Shown in pieces: positions 1 to 12,845 of a stretch of DNA of 64,000 nt. The position numbers were made by a program, and so were the translations under genes. The stretch is from Methyloferula stellata AR4. Its GTDB lineage: Bacteria; Pseudomonadota; Alphaproteobacteria; Rhizobiales; Beijerinckiaceae. The stretch's first letter is position 1; every line of letters begins with the position of its first letter. A model generated the notes under the pieces. The model was not told the origin of the DNA. It made no database searches and was given only the letters and a program-made list of their open reading frames with translations. Location: contig NZ_ARWA01000001.1 in the NCBI RefSeq assembly GCF_000385335.1, forward strand, positions 3,984,001 through 4,048,000, given 5' to 3'.

Positions 1-1358
1 CGCGGTGCATTGCGGGAAGCCTGTGCGCTTGACGGCTTTTGCGCGATCAGGGACGCGAGCGTCCCGACAAATTGCGATGCCTGGGATTTTTCACTGCTGC
101 CATGGAAAGGCGATGCATCGGCCTGCACGGCGGCCTTGCCCGCATGCTGATCGGCCTCGGCATGCAAACGCGCCGCCCGTTCGACTTCGGCGTTGAGACC
201 GTCGACGCGGCGGGTTTGATGCGCAAGAGAACTGTCCAACTCATGCCGCCGATTGTTCAGTTCCGTCTTCAGAAGCGTGATGCCCCGCAGGATCGGCTGA
301 AGGAAACGAAAGGCGCGCCAGAGATTGGTCAAAACCGCCAGGCCCGCGCCGGCAAAGGCGAGCTTCCCGACGCCTGCGATCGTGCCCATGTTCGCTTCGA
401 ACCAGGCTGCGACCGGCGCGCCTGTCGTATTGGCGCGCATCGGCGAAAGCCAAGCGGCCTGATGTGCGACGGCCCATTCAAATCCGACGCCGACCAAGGC
501 CAAGATCAAAGCAATGACGAGAAGCCGCGTCTGGCCCTTGAAAGCCCAAACCGAGCGAAGCGCCATGGCGATCCGGCCGCCCGGACCTTGCGCGGTTGTA
601 AGGCTCGAAACGAGGTCCTTGTAATTGAGGATCGGATCGCCGGAAAAGCCAAAAGCCTGGAGCCTGCTCGCAATGCGCGGCCGGTAGGTTCGGACATAGG
701 CGTCGATCTGCGAACCGGGCGTCTCGTAAAGCAAGGCCTCGAACAAGCGGGCGCGGCGGGTTTCGACCTCGGTCAGATTGTCCCGCTCCAGATGCAGACG
801 CCGCTGCGCCTGATCGAGCCGTTCGGCCGCCTCCGTCACGGCGGCATGCGGATCGCGCGCGGCACGCAAGGCTTCCGCGACGAGGTCCGGCGCGGCGCGG
901 CCAAGACCGGCGCAAAGCGCGCCGGCGATCGCCACCATCGGCTCGCCGTCGAAATGCGCGGCATCGGCCTGCACGACCTGCACGCGGCCAAGATAAGGCG
1001 TCTCATTTTGAGCCGCCGCCCGCGCCGCCAAAGCCTCAACCGCGGCCCCAAGCCGCGCTAGGGTGAAGCTTTTGCCGGACCCGGCGCCGCCCAAAATGCC
1101 TATGCAAAGCGGCAATTCCACATTCTTATGGAGGCTCAGCTCGGCGAGCAGAGATAAAAGCGTCTCGACGCCGAGGGCATCCGGCCCATTGAGACCGTCG
1201 GCTGCGAAAATATTCCCATTGGCGGGCGTATGGGCTGATATTTGAACCGGTTCCGGAACGCTGACCGGCAGCCTTACCGGAAGAGCGGGCGCAATCGGCT
1301 CGGTCCGCCCAAAACCAGGAGAGACGGTGCCAAAATCACGCAATTGGGGATCGCTCAA
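1..1358 (-). CDS. Membrane-associated P-loop NTPase, KAP-like (C-terminal part beyond window)
   Basis: The reading frame stays open from 1358 to the window edge, so at least 452 residues of the N-terminal part are present. The start is TTG at 1358, chosen because AAGGAG lies 7-8 nt upstream. Residues 1-50 are proline-rich. A Walker A motif GGAGSGKS sits at about 90-97, followed by a segment resembling the KAP-family strand in which a Walker A protein reads out an Asp/Phe pair. Two hydrophobic segments lie near residues 279-297 and 323-344, and a charged, probably coiled-coil stretch follows. A Walker A domain interrupted by paired membrane segments is the KAP NTPase layout, but the family call is inference. 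It is divergent from ettA. The plus-strand frame over the same bases is an antisense shadow. Confidence 0.6.
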   Translation of the reverse strand, partial: MSDPQLRDFGTVSPGFGRTEPIAPALPVRLPVSVPEPVQISAHTPANGNIFAADGLNGPDALGVETLLSLLAELSLHKNVELPLCIGILGGAGSGKSFTLARLGAAVEALAARAAAQNETPYLGRVQVVQADAAHFDGEPMVAIAGALCAGLGRAAPDLVAEALRAARDPHAAVTEAAERLDQAQRRLHLERDNLTEVETRRARLFEALLYETPGSQIDAYVRTYRPRIASRLQAFGFSGDPILNYKDLVSSLTTAQGPGGRIAMALRSVWAFKGQTRLLVIALILALVGVGFEWAVAHQAAWLSPMRANTTGAPVAAWFEANMGTIAGVGKLAFAGAGLAVLTNLWRAFRFLQPILRGITLLKTELNNRRHELDSSLAHQTRRVDGLNAEVERAARLHAEADQHAGKAAVQADASPFHGSSEKSQASQFVGTLASLIAQKPSSAQASRNAP

Positions 1359-1638
1359 ACGCCGTCTCCTTTTGAGAAGTTTTCTGAATGGCGGGGCTTA
1401 AAGTCTTTTCCGATCGGCGGCGAGTCGCAAGCCCTCTTGCCGGAAAGCGGCTGAAACCTCATTTCCACTTGTGCAAAGCATTGTGACTTTGCAAAGACCA
1501 GCAGGTGCGGCGGCCGTTGTCCGGCGCGATAAAATCGCCCGGAACGCGCCCTTTACCGGAAAAACCGTTCAACTTTTCCGGGACATGTTCTAGAACAGCG
1601 CAAATTTCCTAAACAGACAGAGAGAGATATAGGCCCCG

Positions 1639-3291
1639 ATGGCGCGGCAGTTCATCTATCATATGCAAGGCCTGACGAAGACCTATCCGGGCGGCAAGAA
1701 AGTCCTTGATAACGTCAACCTGTCCTTCTATCCGGATGCCAAGATCGGCGTTCTCGGCGTCAACGGTGCCGGTAAATCGACGCTTTTGCGCATCATGGCC
1801 GGAATCGACAAGGAATTCACCGGCGAAGGCTTTGTTGCCGAGGGCGCCAAGGTCGGCTATCTGCCGCAGGAGCCGCCGCTCGACCCAACTCTCGACGTGC
1901 GCGGCAATGTCATGCTGGGTGTCGCCGCCAAGAAGGCGATCCTCGACCGCTACAATGATCTCGCCATGAATTATTCGGACGAGACCGCCGACGAGATGAC
2001 CAAGCTTCAGGACGAGATCGAAGCGCAGGGCCTATGGGATCTCGATTCGCAGGTCGATCAGGCGATGGACGCGCTCGGCTGTCCGCCCGACGATTGGGCG
2101 GTGGATAAGCTTTCGGGCGGCGAGCGCCGCCGCGTCGCGCTCTGCAAGCTTCTGCTCGAACAGCCGGAACTGCTGCTGCTCGACGAACCGACCAACCATC
2201 TCGACGCGGAGACGGTGAATTGGCTTGAGGGACATCTGCGCGCTTATCCGGGCGCCATCCTGATCGTCACCCATGACCGCTATTTTCTCGACAATGTGAC
2301 GGGCTGGATTCTCGAATTGGATCGCGGCCGCGGCATCCCGCACGAAGGCAATTACACGAGCTACCTGAAGCAGAAGGCCAAGCGCCTCGCGCTCGAGAAG
2401 AGCGAGGACGCGTCGCGCCAACGCCAGATCGAGCAGGAAGCCGAGTGGATGGGCGCCTCGCCCAAGGCGCGACAGGCCAAGTCCAAGGCGCGTATCCAGC
2501 GCTACCAGGACCTCGTCGAGAAACAGACGGACCGCATTCCATCTGCGACGCAGATCGTCATTCCGGTGGCCGAGCGGCTCGGCAATAATGTCGTCGATTT
2601 CACCAATCTGTCGAAAGGCTTCGCCGATAAGCTTTTGATCGACGACCTGTCGTTCAAACTGCCGCCAGGCGGCATTGTCGGCGTGATCGGCCCCAACGGC
2701 GCCGGCAAGACGACGTTGTTTCGCATGATCACCGGGCAGGAGAAGCCCGACAAAGGCACGATCGCGGTCGGCGAAAGCGTCAAGCTTGGTTATGTCGATC
2801 AATCGCGCGATGCGCTCGACGGCAAGAAGAACGTCTGGGAAGAGATTTCCGGCGGCAATGAGATCATCTATCTCGGCAAGCGCGAGATCAATTCGCGCGC
2901 CTATACGAGCGCCTTCAACTTCAAGGGCTCGGATCAGCAAAAGAAGGTCGGGCAATTATCGGGCGGTGAACGCAATCGCGTGCATCTTGCCAAAATGCTG
3001 AAGTCGGGTGCGAACCTCCTCCTGCTCGACGAACCGACCAACGATCTCGACGTCGAAACGCTGCGCGCGCTCGAAGACGCGCTGACCGATTATGCCGGTT
3101 GCGCCGTGATCATCTCGCATGACCGGTTCTTTCTGGATCGCATCGCCACGCATATTCTGGCCTATGAAGGCGACAGCCATGTCGAATGGTTCGAAGGCAA
3201 TTTCGCCGATTACGAGGAAGACAAGAAACGCCGCCTCGGTGTTGAAAGCCTCACTCCACACCGGATGAAATATAAGAAATTTTCGCGCTAA
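1639..3291 (+). CDS. ettA: Energy-dependent translational throttle protein EttA (ABC-F ATPase)
   Basis: This 550-residue soluble protein has two ABC ATPase domains and no membrane segments, which is the usual EttA size. Known role of the family: it binds the ribosomal E site and gates the first elongation steps according to ATP/ADP. Domain 1 has Walker [10 protein letters not shown], signature LSGGERRR and Walker [13 protein letters not shown]. The charged interdomain linker (P-site tRNA interaction motif) follows. Domain 2 has [17 protein letters not shown] and [12 protein letters not shown]. It stands alone, divergent from the NTPase gene on its left. The ATG at 1639 follows a purine-rich GAGAGA stretch. 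Other ABC-F proteins (Uup, YheS) are less likely, because the N-terminal sequence and linker fit EttA. Confidence 0.95.
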   Translation: MARQFIYHMQGLTKTYPGGKKVLDNVNLSFYPDAKIGVLGVNGAGKSTLLRIMAGIDKEFTGEGFVAEGAKVGYLPQEPPLDPTLDVRGNVMLGVAAKKAILDRYNDLAMNYSDETADEMTKLQDEIEAQGLWDLDSQVDQAMDALGCPPDDWAVDKLSGGERRRVALCKLLLEQPELLLLDEPTNHLDAETVNWLEGHLRAYPGAILIVTHDRYFLDNVTGWILELDRGRGIPHEGNYTSYLKQKAKRLALEKSEDASRQRQIEQEAEWMGASPKARQAKSKARIQRYQDLVEKQTDRIPSATQIVIPVAERLGNNVVDFTNLSKGFADKLLIDDLSFKLPPGGIVGVIGPNGAGKTTLFRMITGQEKPDKGTIAVGESVKLGYVDQSRDALDGKKNVWEEISGGNEIIYLGKREINSRAYTSAFNFKGSDQQKKVGQLSGGERNRVHLAKMLKSGANLLLLDEPTNDLDVETLRALEDALTDYAGCAVIISHDRFFLDRIATHILAYEGDSHVEWFEGNFADYEEDKKRRLGVESLTPHRMKYKKFSR

Positions 3292-3320
3292 GCCGATCTT
3301 TTCCGCAGCGGCCAAGACCG

Positions 3321-3459
3321 CCCTCGTCCTTCGAGACGCAGCACTTCGCTCGGCTCCTCAGGATGAGGGCTGAGGGCATCGTCTTCAATCCCTCATCCTG
3401 AGGAGCCGCACCGATTTCGGGCTCGTCCGAAATCGGTGCGGCGTCTCGAAGGACGAGGG
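3321..3459. repeat. Two inverted copies of a REP-like intergenic palindrome
   Basis: A left unit at 3321-3369 starts CCCTCGTCCTTCGAGACGC and ends CTCAGGATGAGGG. A right unit at 3390-3459 starts CCCTCATCCTGAGGAG and ends GCGTCTCGAAGGACGAGGG. The two units are reverse complements at their outer arms, so the whole can fold as one long hairpin. The right unit carries an extra inner hairpin, GCACCGATTTCGG against CCGAAATCGGTGC, at 3407-3439. The element separates the convergent ettA and mug ends. It resembles repeat families frequent between genes in Hyphomicrobiales. Confidence 0.85.
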
Positions 3460-3463
3460 AGCA

Positions 3464-4126
3464 TCAATCTCTTGCCAAAATCTCCGCGAGCCGATCATAC
3501 CACGCGACCTGATCGGCCGGCGTGAAATGCGCATTGGCGGGGCTTGGATTGGGCGCCAGAAAAAGCCTGGTGCGGCCAATATTCAAAAGGTCCGGCTGCA
3601 CGCCCAGCAGCGGATCGTCTTTCGATCCCGTCAATAGGCGATGCACTGCTCGATAAGCCATGATGCCGTGAAAGCAGGCGATCCTGGGCTGCAGCTCTTT
3701 GAATTTTTCCAAGAGATCCGCGACGCCATCGGCAAATTCTTTGGGCGAAATATCGGTCGCTCTCGGGCTAGCCCGTTTCACCGCATCGGTGAAGCCAAAG
3801 CCATGATCCTGCAAGAGCGTATCGTGGTGTGGTTCAAGCCTGTCGATACCGCGCGCCGTTCGCACGCTAAGGCTCAACACCGATTGCGAAAAGGCCGGCC
3901 AGAAGCGATTGGTCTTGCGCGCGAAATAATGGCCTTGCACGACCGAATAGGTCGAGGGATTGATCCCGACGAAGATCACGTCGAGATTGTTCCGCACGAG
4001 ATCGGGCAGAGTCGCAGGCTCTTCGACAAGAGCCGCCGCAACTTGCCCCTGCGCGGCTTGCCCTTTGGCACCTTGCGCTTTGGCACCTAGCGCTTTCTTG
4101 CCTATTGTCTTTGCTGTGATTGCCAT
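3464..4126 (-). CDS. mug: Mismatch-specific uracil/thymine-DNA glycosylase, Mug/TDG family
   Basis: Removes uracil or ethenocytosine opposite guanine, starting base-excision repair. The catalytic-loop motif GINPS appears near residues 54-58, with the Asn at 56 expected to position water. The second family motif PNPSPAN lies near the C-terminus. The first 35 residues are a low-complexity Ala/Lys/Gly/Gln tail of unknown role. The frame is open back to 4186, but the ATG at 4126 is preferred because the longer version would overlap the divergent gene starting at 4147 and adds an unconserved-looking tail. The predicted product has 220 residues, slightly longer than E. coli Mug because of the tail. 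Confidence 0.85.
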   Translation of the reverse strand: MAITAKTIGKKALGAKAQGAKGQAAQGQVAAALVEEPATLPDLVRNNLDVIFVGINPSTYSVVQGHYFARKTNRFWPAFSQSVLSLSVRTARGIDRLEPHHDTLLQDHGFGFTDAVKRASPRATDISPKEFADGVADLLEKFKELQPRIACFHGIMAYRAVHRLLTGSKDDPLLGVQPDLLNIGRTRLFLAPNPSPANAHFTPADQVAWYDRLAEILARD

Positions 4127-4146
4127 GAAGATCGAGGCCGCCTCTA

Positions 4147-4374
4147 ATGCCCAAGCAATGGCGCTTGCTGTTCGACGAAGTCGCACTATCCGGATCGGTC
4201 CTGCCGCTCTGGCCCGCCGTGAAAGCGCTCTGCGACGAGCTTAAACGGCAAGGCTTTCTACGGGAAGAGCAAGGCCGCTATCGCTTTACGGCCTCAGGCA
4301 TCGATTTTTATAAGGCAAGAGGCGGCGATTTCGTGAAGCAGGCCTTGGCGCATGAGGCGAAGACCAAGGACTAA
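4147..4374 (+). CDS. Small conserved-looking hypothetical protein (75 aa)
   Basis: I do not recognise this protein. It is 75 residues, basic, and without signal peptide or membrane segment. It has a predicted helical core (residues 20-36, WPAVKALCDELKRQ) followed by a short beta-like segment (GRYRFTASGIDFY), a pattern reminiscent of a winged-helix fragment. It lies head to head with mug, about 20 bp from the chosen mug start, and codon use matches neighbouring real genes. Whether it is linked to repair is unknown. Confidence 0.55.
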   Translation: MPKQWRLLFDEVALSGSVLPLWPAVKALCDELKRQGFLREEQGRYRFTASGIDFYKARGGDFVKQALAHEAKTKD

Positions 4375-4396
4375 GATCAGGGGCAGTCATCGGAGT

Positions 4397-4485
4397 CCGT
4401 CATTGCGAGCGAAGCGAAGCAATCCAGGGGCAATCGTCCTGCGGCCGCATGGATTGCTTCGTCGCTCCACTCCTCGCAATGACGG
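4397..4485. repeat. Intergenic inverted repeat (CCGTCATTGCGAG type)
   Basis: The left arm CCGTCATTGCGAGCGAAGC at 4397 is mirrored by CTCGCAATGACGG ending at 4485. An inner pair, GAAGCAATCCA and TGGATTGCTTC, forms a second stem. It is a palindromic repeat of a type scattered through many alphaproteobacterial genomes. It lies between the convergent ends of the small gene and the glycosyltransferase gene. Confidence 0.85.
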
Positions 4486-4499
4486 CTTATTGATTCAGC

Positions 4500-5762
4500 C
4501 TAGACTGGCGTCTCCGCCATTTTCAAAAGCACCGCGATCAGATCGCTTGCGACATCGGCCCAGGTCCGCAAGGTCGCAGCGCGGATCTTATCCTCGTAAG
4601 TCTTGCGGACGGCGGAATCGAGCAATTGCCGGATCGCCGCTTTCATCTCTTCGACGGAATCGGGATCGAAATAGACACAGAGATCGCGGCCGACTTCCGG
4701 AACCGACGTCGCGCGCGAGGCCGCACACACTTTGCCGAACCAAAGGCTTTCGCCGACCGGAAGGCCCCAGCCTTCAAAGAGGCTCGGCAGAACCGAAAAT
4801 GTGCAGGACGCATAGAGCCATTTGAGCTCGTCATCCGAAGGCTTCTCGACCAGGCAAACGGGATCGTTGTTTTCAGCCGCATGGTCGAGAAAAGCGAGAG
4901 CCGCTTCGGCCTTCCACCCGCGCCGTCCGGCGACGACGAGCACGGGCAGCGCCGCGCCGAATTCCGATTTCAAAGCCCGCCAAGCTTCCAAAAGCCTGAG
5001 ATGGTTCTTGCGGATTTCGACCGTGCCCACGCAAAGCACGAAAGGCCGGCCCTGCAACATGTCGGTCAGGCGTTGCGACGGCTCATCCGGCTTCGCATTG
5101 CGCGGCACGCCGGGGAATTGATGGACGAGGCCGATGACCTCCAGCGCCGCGCGGCATGGCGCCTTCATCACGATCTGATAGGCGCGGCCGAAATCCTCCA
5201 CCGTGTAATGCGTGGTCGTGATGATTTTCGCCGGAATAGGAAAGTTCAAGGCAAAGACATCGCCCTTGCCGGACAAGAACTCGGCGCGCGTGATGGGCAA
5301 GACGTCCTGAACGAAAAAAACGAGGCGCACGCCTTTCGCGGCAAGCCGCTCGTAAAAGCCCACAAGGAAACGGTCGAAGCTGAAACCGCCGGGCACGAGG
5401 ACGATGTCGCCGCTCTCGAGGTTCGGCAGTCTTGAGCCGAAGAGCCGCGATATATCCCGCGCGAGCATTTTGAAAAACATGCGGGGCGATTTGCGGCCCT
5501 GATGTTTCGGCCCAGCGTTGCAATAGGAAAAAGCGTCGTTCAATCTTGAAAGAAGCAGTCTCTCGTCGCCGAGGGACTGCTCGATGATCGCTTTCAATCG
5601 CGCCGAATTGGGCTCGAAGGCATTGATGATCCCGATCGATTCATATTGATCGAGAATGAGTTTGATGAGCTCGATCTCGATGCGTTGAATGCCGGAGATA
5701 TTATCGAAATTCGCCGCATATACGATGAGATCGGAGAGATCGATGAAAATTCGTCTTTGCAT
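4500..5762 (-). CDS. Glycosyltransferase, GT4/group 1 family
   Basis: This 420-residue protein has two Rossmann-like halves. The C-terminal half shows the group 1 donor-site signature: VGTVEIRKNH near 245-255, then SLFEGWGLPVGESL, where the second Glu of the EX7E-like motif contacts the nucleotide sugar. The N-terminal half opens with a short hydrophobic strand (IFIDLSDLIVYAA) and a region similar to mannosyl/rhamnosyl transferases of polysaccharide synthesis. No membrane segments are seen, so it probably acts at the cytoplasmic face. It stands alone, so donor and acceptor cannot be assigned. Confidence 0.85.
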   Translation of the reverse strand: MQRRIFIDLSDLIVYAANFDNISGIQRIEIELIKLILDQYESIGIINAFEPNSARLKAIIEQSLGDERLLLSRLNDAFSYCNAGPKHQGRKSPRMFFKMLARDISRLFGSRLPNLESGDIVLVPGGFSFDRFLVGFYERLAAKGVRLVFFVQDVLPITRAEFLSGKGDVFALNFPIPAKIITTTHYTVEDFGRAYQIVMKAPCRAALEVIGLVHQFPGVPRNAKPDEPSQRLTDMLQGRPFVLCVGTVEIRKNHLRLLEAWRALKSEFGAALPVLVVAGRRGWKAEAALAFLDHAAENNDPVCLVEKPSDDELKWLYASCTFSVLPSLFEGWGLPVGESLWFGKVCAASRATSVPEVGRDLCVYFDPDSVEEMKAAIRQLLDSAVRKTYEDKIRAATLRTWADVASDLIAVLLKMAETPV

Positions 5763-5801
5763 CGATCTCGATCTGTCAGCGAGCGCTCACTCAGGGCTTA
5801 C

Positions 5802-6014
5802 TTACTTTGCGTGCTTGCACTGCTCGCGGAACTTCTTGCGCTCTTTGCCGTGCAGGCCCTTAGCGTCCGCCTCAGTTGAACATTCCTTGGATTTCGCCTT
5901 CTTCGCATCGTCGGTGGTCGTCGTCGCGGCTGTCGTCGCAGTCTCGGCCAAAGCGAAAGGCGTCGCGGCAAAGGAAAGAAGGAGGGTGCAGGTCAACACA
6001 TGAGCAATTTTCAT
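5802..6014 (-). CDS. psiF: PsiF-repeat secreted small protein
   Basis: A 70-residue precursor. Residues 1-23 form a classic signal peptide (MKIAHVLTCTLLLSFAATPFALA) with an AXA cleavage site. An Ala/Thr linker follows. The C-terminal third, KSKECSTEADAKGLHGKERK, matches the single Cys-containing repeat of the PsiF family, whose E. coli member is induced by phosphate starvation and has two repeats. Here only one repeat is present, ending with a second Cys (FREQCK), so a disulfide is possible in the periplasm. The function of the family is not known. It lies between a glycosyltransferase gene and the divergent methionine operon. Confidence 0.8.
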   Translation of the reverse strand: MKIAHVLTCTLLLSFAATPFALAETATTAATTTTDDAKKAKSKECSTEADAKGLHGKERKKFREQCKHAK

Positions 6015-6176
6015 ATCGAACCTCTCGAGGCCGGGGACGGGGCAACCTGTCTAGCGTGGCCCTATGACAAGTCAAATTCCGTCTTCCGGCACGCCATACC
6101 CCGGTACCCGGCGGGCCGCCCAACTTGAGCGTGAATATAAAAAGCGCTTTCCGTAATTTTTTCCCGAATAGACTTT

Positions 6177-6200
6177 ACATATAAAGATATCTTTATATGT
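6177..6200. promoter_or_regulatory. Perfect 24-bp palindrome, probable ArsR operator of the metF-metH operon
   Basis: The half-site ACATATAAAGAT at 6177-6188 is followed immediately by its exact reverse complement ATCTTTATATGT at 6189-6200. The element is AT-rich in an otherwise GC-rich region and lies 31 bp before the preferred ATG of the ArsR-methyltransferase gene. Dimeric winged-helix ArsR proteins bind such AT-rich dyads, and related AAAGATATCTTT-type sites are associated with methionine-cycle regulators. Autoregulation of the whole operon is inference. Confidence 0.75.
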
Positions 6201-6231
6201 TTAGCCACTAGTGGAGATGCGGACAAACTCG

Positions 6232-7242
6232 ATGCCCCAAAGTGAAGGCGCCCCTTTCGACATTGTGCTCGCCGCGCTCGCCGCCGCGGGCGAGGCGACG
6301 CGCCTGCGGCTTGTCGCGCTTCTCTCCGAAGTCGAACTGACGGTGTCCGAACTCGTCACCATTCTGGGTCAGTCGCAGCCGCGTGTCTCCCGCCATTTGA
6401 AGCTTCTGGTCGAAGCGGGGCTCGTCGAGCGTCATCGCGAAGGTGCCTGGGCCTTTTTTCACGTTCCGCATGGCGGTGCGGGTGCCTCGCTCGTTCGCGA
6501 CATCCTCGCCCGTTTCAAAGGCGACGATCCGGTTTTGACGGCTGACCGCGCGCGCCTGCAGGAGGTGCGTCATGCGCGGGCCGAACAGGCGGCGCGTTAT
6601 TTCGCGGCGCAGGCGGGCAATTGGGATCGGCTTCGCGCCATGCATGTCGCCGAGGAGCATGTCGAGGCCGCCATTCGCGAAACCATTGGCGCAGCGCCCG
6701 TCGATTCGCTGCTCGATCTCGGGACCGGCACCGGCCGCATGCTGGAACTGCTCGCGCCGCTCGCAACCCGCGCGGTCGGCATAGATCAATCGCCGCAAAT
6801 GCTTTCACTCGCGCGAGCCAGAATCGAGCGCAGCGGGCTGCGCAATACGCAATTGCGCCAGGGCGATCTCTATGCCCTGCCGGTCGAACGCAATTCCTAC
6901 GATCTCGTGATCCTGCATCAAGTCTTGCATTATCTCGACGATCCGTCGCGCGCGATCCGCGAGGCCACGCGAGCCTTACGGCCAGGAGGCCGGCTCGTCA
7001 TCGTCGATTTCGCGCCTCACAATGAAGAGACTTTGCGCGAGGCCCATGCGCATCGCCGCCTTGGCTTCGCGCATGAGGAGATCACCGGCATGATGAGCGA
7101 CGCCGGCCTCGATGTGCTCGTCGAACGCGATCTCGTGCCGGATACGCACGAAGGCCATAAGCTCACCGTGTCCTTGTGGCTCGGCCATGACCGCCGCTTC
7201 ATCTCGGATGCGCCGCCCTTGATGGCGCAGGAGGTTGCCTGA
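6232..7242 (+). CDS. ArsR-family regulator fused to a SAM-dependent methyltransferase
   Basis: Two domains sit in one 336-residue chain. Residues about 10-85 are an ArsR winged helix (recognition part QSQPRVSRHLKLLVEAGLVE) without an obvious metal-binding Cys/His set. Residues about 140-300 are a class I methyltransferase with motif I LDLGTGTGRM near 161-170 and the later motif DLVILHQVLHYL. The gene leads metF and metH with a 2-nt gap, which points to sensing of SAM or S-adenosylhomocysteine through the methyltransferase fold and repression of methionine synthesis. Whether it still methylates anything is unknown. Start choice is uncertain: GTG 6211, ATG 6217 and ATG 6232 are in frame, none has a good ribosome site, and 6232 leaves most room after the operator. 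Confidence 0.85.
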   Translation: MPQSEGAPFDIVLAALAAAGEATRLRLVALLSEVELTVSELVTILGQSQPRVSRHLKLLVEAGLVERHREGAWAFFHVPHGGAGASLVRDILARFKGDDPVLTADRARLQEVRHARAEQAARYFAAQAGNWDRLRAMHVAEEHVEAAIRETIGAAPVDSLLDLGTGTGRMLELLAPLATRAVGIDQSPQMLSLARARIERSGLRNTQLRQGDLYALPVERNSYDLVILHQVLHYLDDPSRAIREATRALRPGGRLVIVDFAPHNEETLREAHAHRRLGFAHEEITGMMSDAGLDVLVERDLVPDTHEGHKLTVSLWLGHDRRFISDAPPLMAQEVA

Positions 7243-7244
7243 CC

Positions 7245-8156
7245 ATGCTTGAACCTCTGCCAGCCGTGCCGCCGCGCGCGAGCCGCACGCATTGCCCCGA
7301 TATTTGCGTCTCCTTCGAATTCTTCCCCCCGAAGACAGATGAGATGGAGAAGACGCTATGGGAGTCGATCAAGCGCCTGGCACCGCTTGGCCCAAGCTTC
7401 GTCTCCGTGACTTATGGCGCAGGCGGTTCGACGCGCGAGCGCACGCATGCGACCGTCGCGCGGATTCTTAAAGAAACGTCGATCAAGCCCGCCGCGCACC
7501 TGACCTGCGTCGCAGCCAGCCGCGACGAAGTCGATAGAGTTGTGCGCGATTATTGGGACATAGGCGTCCGCCATATCGTCGCATTGCGGGGCGACTGCCA
7601 GGACGGAAACGGATGGGTTCCGCATCCGCAAGGCTATAAGACCTCGACCGAGCTTGTCGCGGGCATCCGCCGCATCGGCGATTTCGAGATTTCGGTCTCC
7701 GCCTATCCGGAGCGCCATCCCGAAAGCAAATCGGTCGACGCCGATATAGATGTGTTGAAGGCCAAGATCGATGCGGGCGCGACGCGCGCCATCACCCAGT
7801 TCTTTTTCGAAAACGATGTCTATTTGCGCTATCTCGACAAGGTCCGCGCGCATGGCATCCATATTCCGATCGTGCCCGGCATCGTGCCGGTGCAGAATTT
7901 CAATCTCACCGCCGGTTTCGCGAAGAAGGCCGGAGCCTCGATTCCACAATGGCTGGCCGATCGCTTCGAAGGCCTTGAAGAGGATGTGACGACGCGCCGC
8001 CTCATCGCCGCGACCGTCACCGCCGAGCAAGTGCTCGATCTCGTCGATCACGGCATCCGCGATTTTCATTTCTACACGATGAACCGCGCCGATCTCGTCT
8101 ATGCCATCTGCCATCTCTTGGGGCTCAGGCCAAAATCCGAACAGAAAGCCGCCTGA
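7245..8156 (+). CDS. metF: 5,10-methylenetetrahydrofolate reductase
   Basis: Reduces 5,10-methylene-THF to 5-methyl-THF with FAD, supplying the methyl donor for MetH. The product is 303 residues, the size of the single-domain bacterial enzyme. The opening strand [13 protein letters not shown] carries the Glu that protonates the folate. GDCQDG and the later TQFFFEND segment, with its Gln for folate binding, are in place. The ATG at 7245 comes 2 nt after the upstream stop, and the metH start follows 1 nt after the metF stop, so the three genes are surely one transcript. Confidence 0.97.
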   Translation: MLEPLPAVPPRASRTHCPDICVSFEFFPPKTDEMEKTLWESIKRLAPLGPSFVSVTYGAGGSTRERTHATVARILKETSIKPAAHLTCVAASRDEVDRVVRDYWDIGVRHIVALRGDCQDGNGWVPHPQGYKTSTELVAGIRRIGDFEISVSAYPERHPESKSVDADIDVLKAKIDAGATRAITQFFFENDVYLRYLDKVRAHGIHIPIVPGIVPVQNFNLTAGFAKKAGASIPQWLADRFEGLEEDVTTRRLIAATVTAEQVLDLVDHGIRDFHFYTMNRADLVYAICHLLGLRPKSEQKAA

Positions 8157-8157
8157 C

Positions 8158-11882
<3,725 letters not shown>

Positions 11883-11886
<4 letters not shown>

Positions 11887-12461
11887 CGAGTTTTACGCTC
11901 GACACGCATTATCTTGCCTTGCCGGATGGAGCGGCCAAAGAGGCCGAAGCCATCCGCGCGCTGGCGGCGGCGCATGAGGCGGACAAAGCCGATGTCGCGC
12001 TGGTTGCTCTGTCGATCGCGGCATCACGCTTGCCGGCGGCGCCTTTGATCAAGGACCTCACCGAGTTTGGCCAAACCTTGGAACGGCATGGCCTGCTGCG
12101 CGTCGATCTCCTGCCACCCATGGCCTATTTCGACATAGCCTTTCCGAAATGGTGTCTGCTTCCGACTGAAGAAATGGAAGACATCGAGCACGAAATTCAT
12201 TCGATCCTCTATCCGAGCATCCAATATGCATGGCGCGACTATCGCAAGGCGCATCAATTGGAAGAGACGGCGCCTTCAAGGGAAAGCCCTTGGCGCGCGG
12301 CGAAATGCGACGTGCAGATGATGCTGGCCCATATCGAAGCCGGCCGCGATATCTTCGTGACAAGCAGCGAGATTTTTCACCGCGAGATCAAGAAGCGCCA
12401 GCTCATCGCGCTCGGTGCGGGCGCTATCCTCTATCCGGCGGAAGCTGTGGGAATGATTTGA
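11883..12461 (+). CDS. Unknown protein translationally coupled to metH, weak PIN-like features
   Basis: The GTG start at 11883 overlaps the metH stop (GTGA), so the gene is coupled to metH. The product has 192 residues, with no signal peptide or membrane segment. I do not recognise a family with certainty. The C-terminal part ([15 protein letters not shown], then [12 protein letters not shown] and [13 protein letters not shown]) resembles the end of PIN-domain ribonuclease folds, and the N-terminus has [13 protein letters not shown] where a PIN domain would place its first Asp. This is inference only. An upstream ATG extends the frame into metH and is rejected. No known methionine-pathway function fits. 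Confidence 0.7.
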
Positions 12462-12489
12462 ACGCGGAACCCCACCAAGCGCAAAGAAA

Positions 12490-12845
12490 TCACTCTTTCC
12501 ATTCTTGATTATGCTTATGCAAGATCGCTTCAAGTTGTGGAAGCAAAGGTTGTAACTCTTGCCTGATCGTCTCGAACAGGATGACATCGTCCACGCTGAA
12601 ATAGCCGTGAGCTATGTAATTTCGCACCGCGGTCATTCGCGCCCACGGAATTTCTGGATGATCGGATTTTAGATCGTCTGGCAGATGTTTCACCGCTTCC
12701 CCCATGATCTCATATGCATCACAGCGAAACGTGTCTTCTCATCGGAGAAATAGTCATCCATCGTCATACCTTCGACGAATCGGATGATCGAACGGCATGC
12801 GCCAACAATATCGTCCAGAAAGTCGATATAGCTGCGGCTGCTCAA
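12490..12845 (-). pseudogene. hepT: HepT-like RNase toxin (DUF86), one frameshift
   Basis: Starting at TTG 12845 (overlapping the MntA stop in its restored frame), translation gives LSSRSYIDFLDDI, the expected HepT N-terminus, through to residues like RFAVMH. There the frame breaks near 12712-12720 and continues one base shifted as YEIMGEAVKHLPDDL to the stop at 12490. A single missing base explains the break, since the span of 356 bp is one short of a multiple of three. The catalytic motif RX4HXY is intact (RNYIAHGY). The N-terminal and C-terminal pieces are therefore both recognisable, but no full-length toxin can be made unless the frameshift is a sequencing error or is bypassed. Confidence 0.8.

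Noticed and set aside
39-1061. A 340-residue plus-strand frame at the left edge
   Set aside because: Antisense to the NTPase reading frame, which has a Walker A motif, a TTG start with AAGGAG and stays open through the edge.
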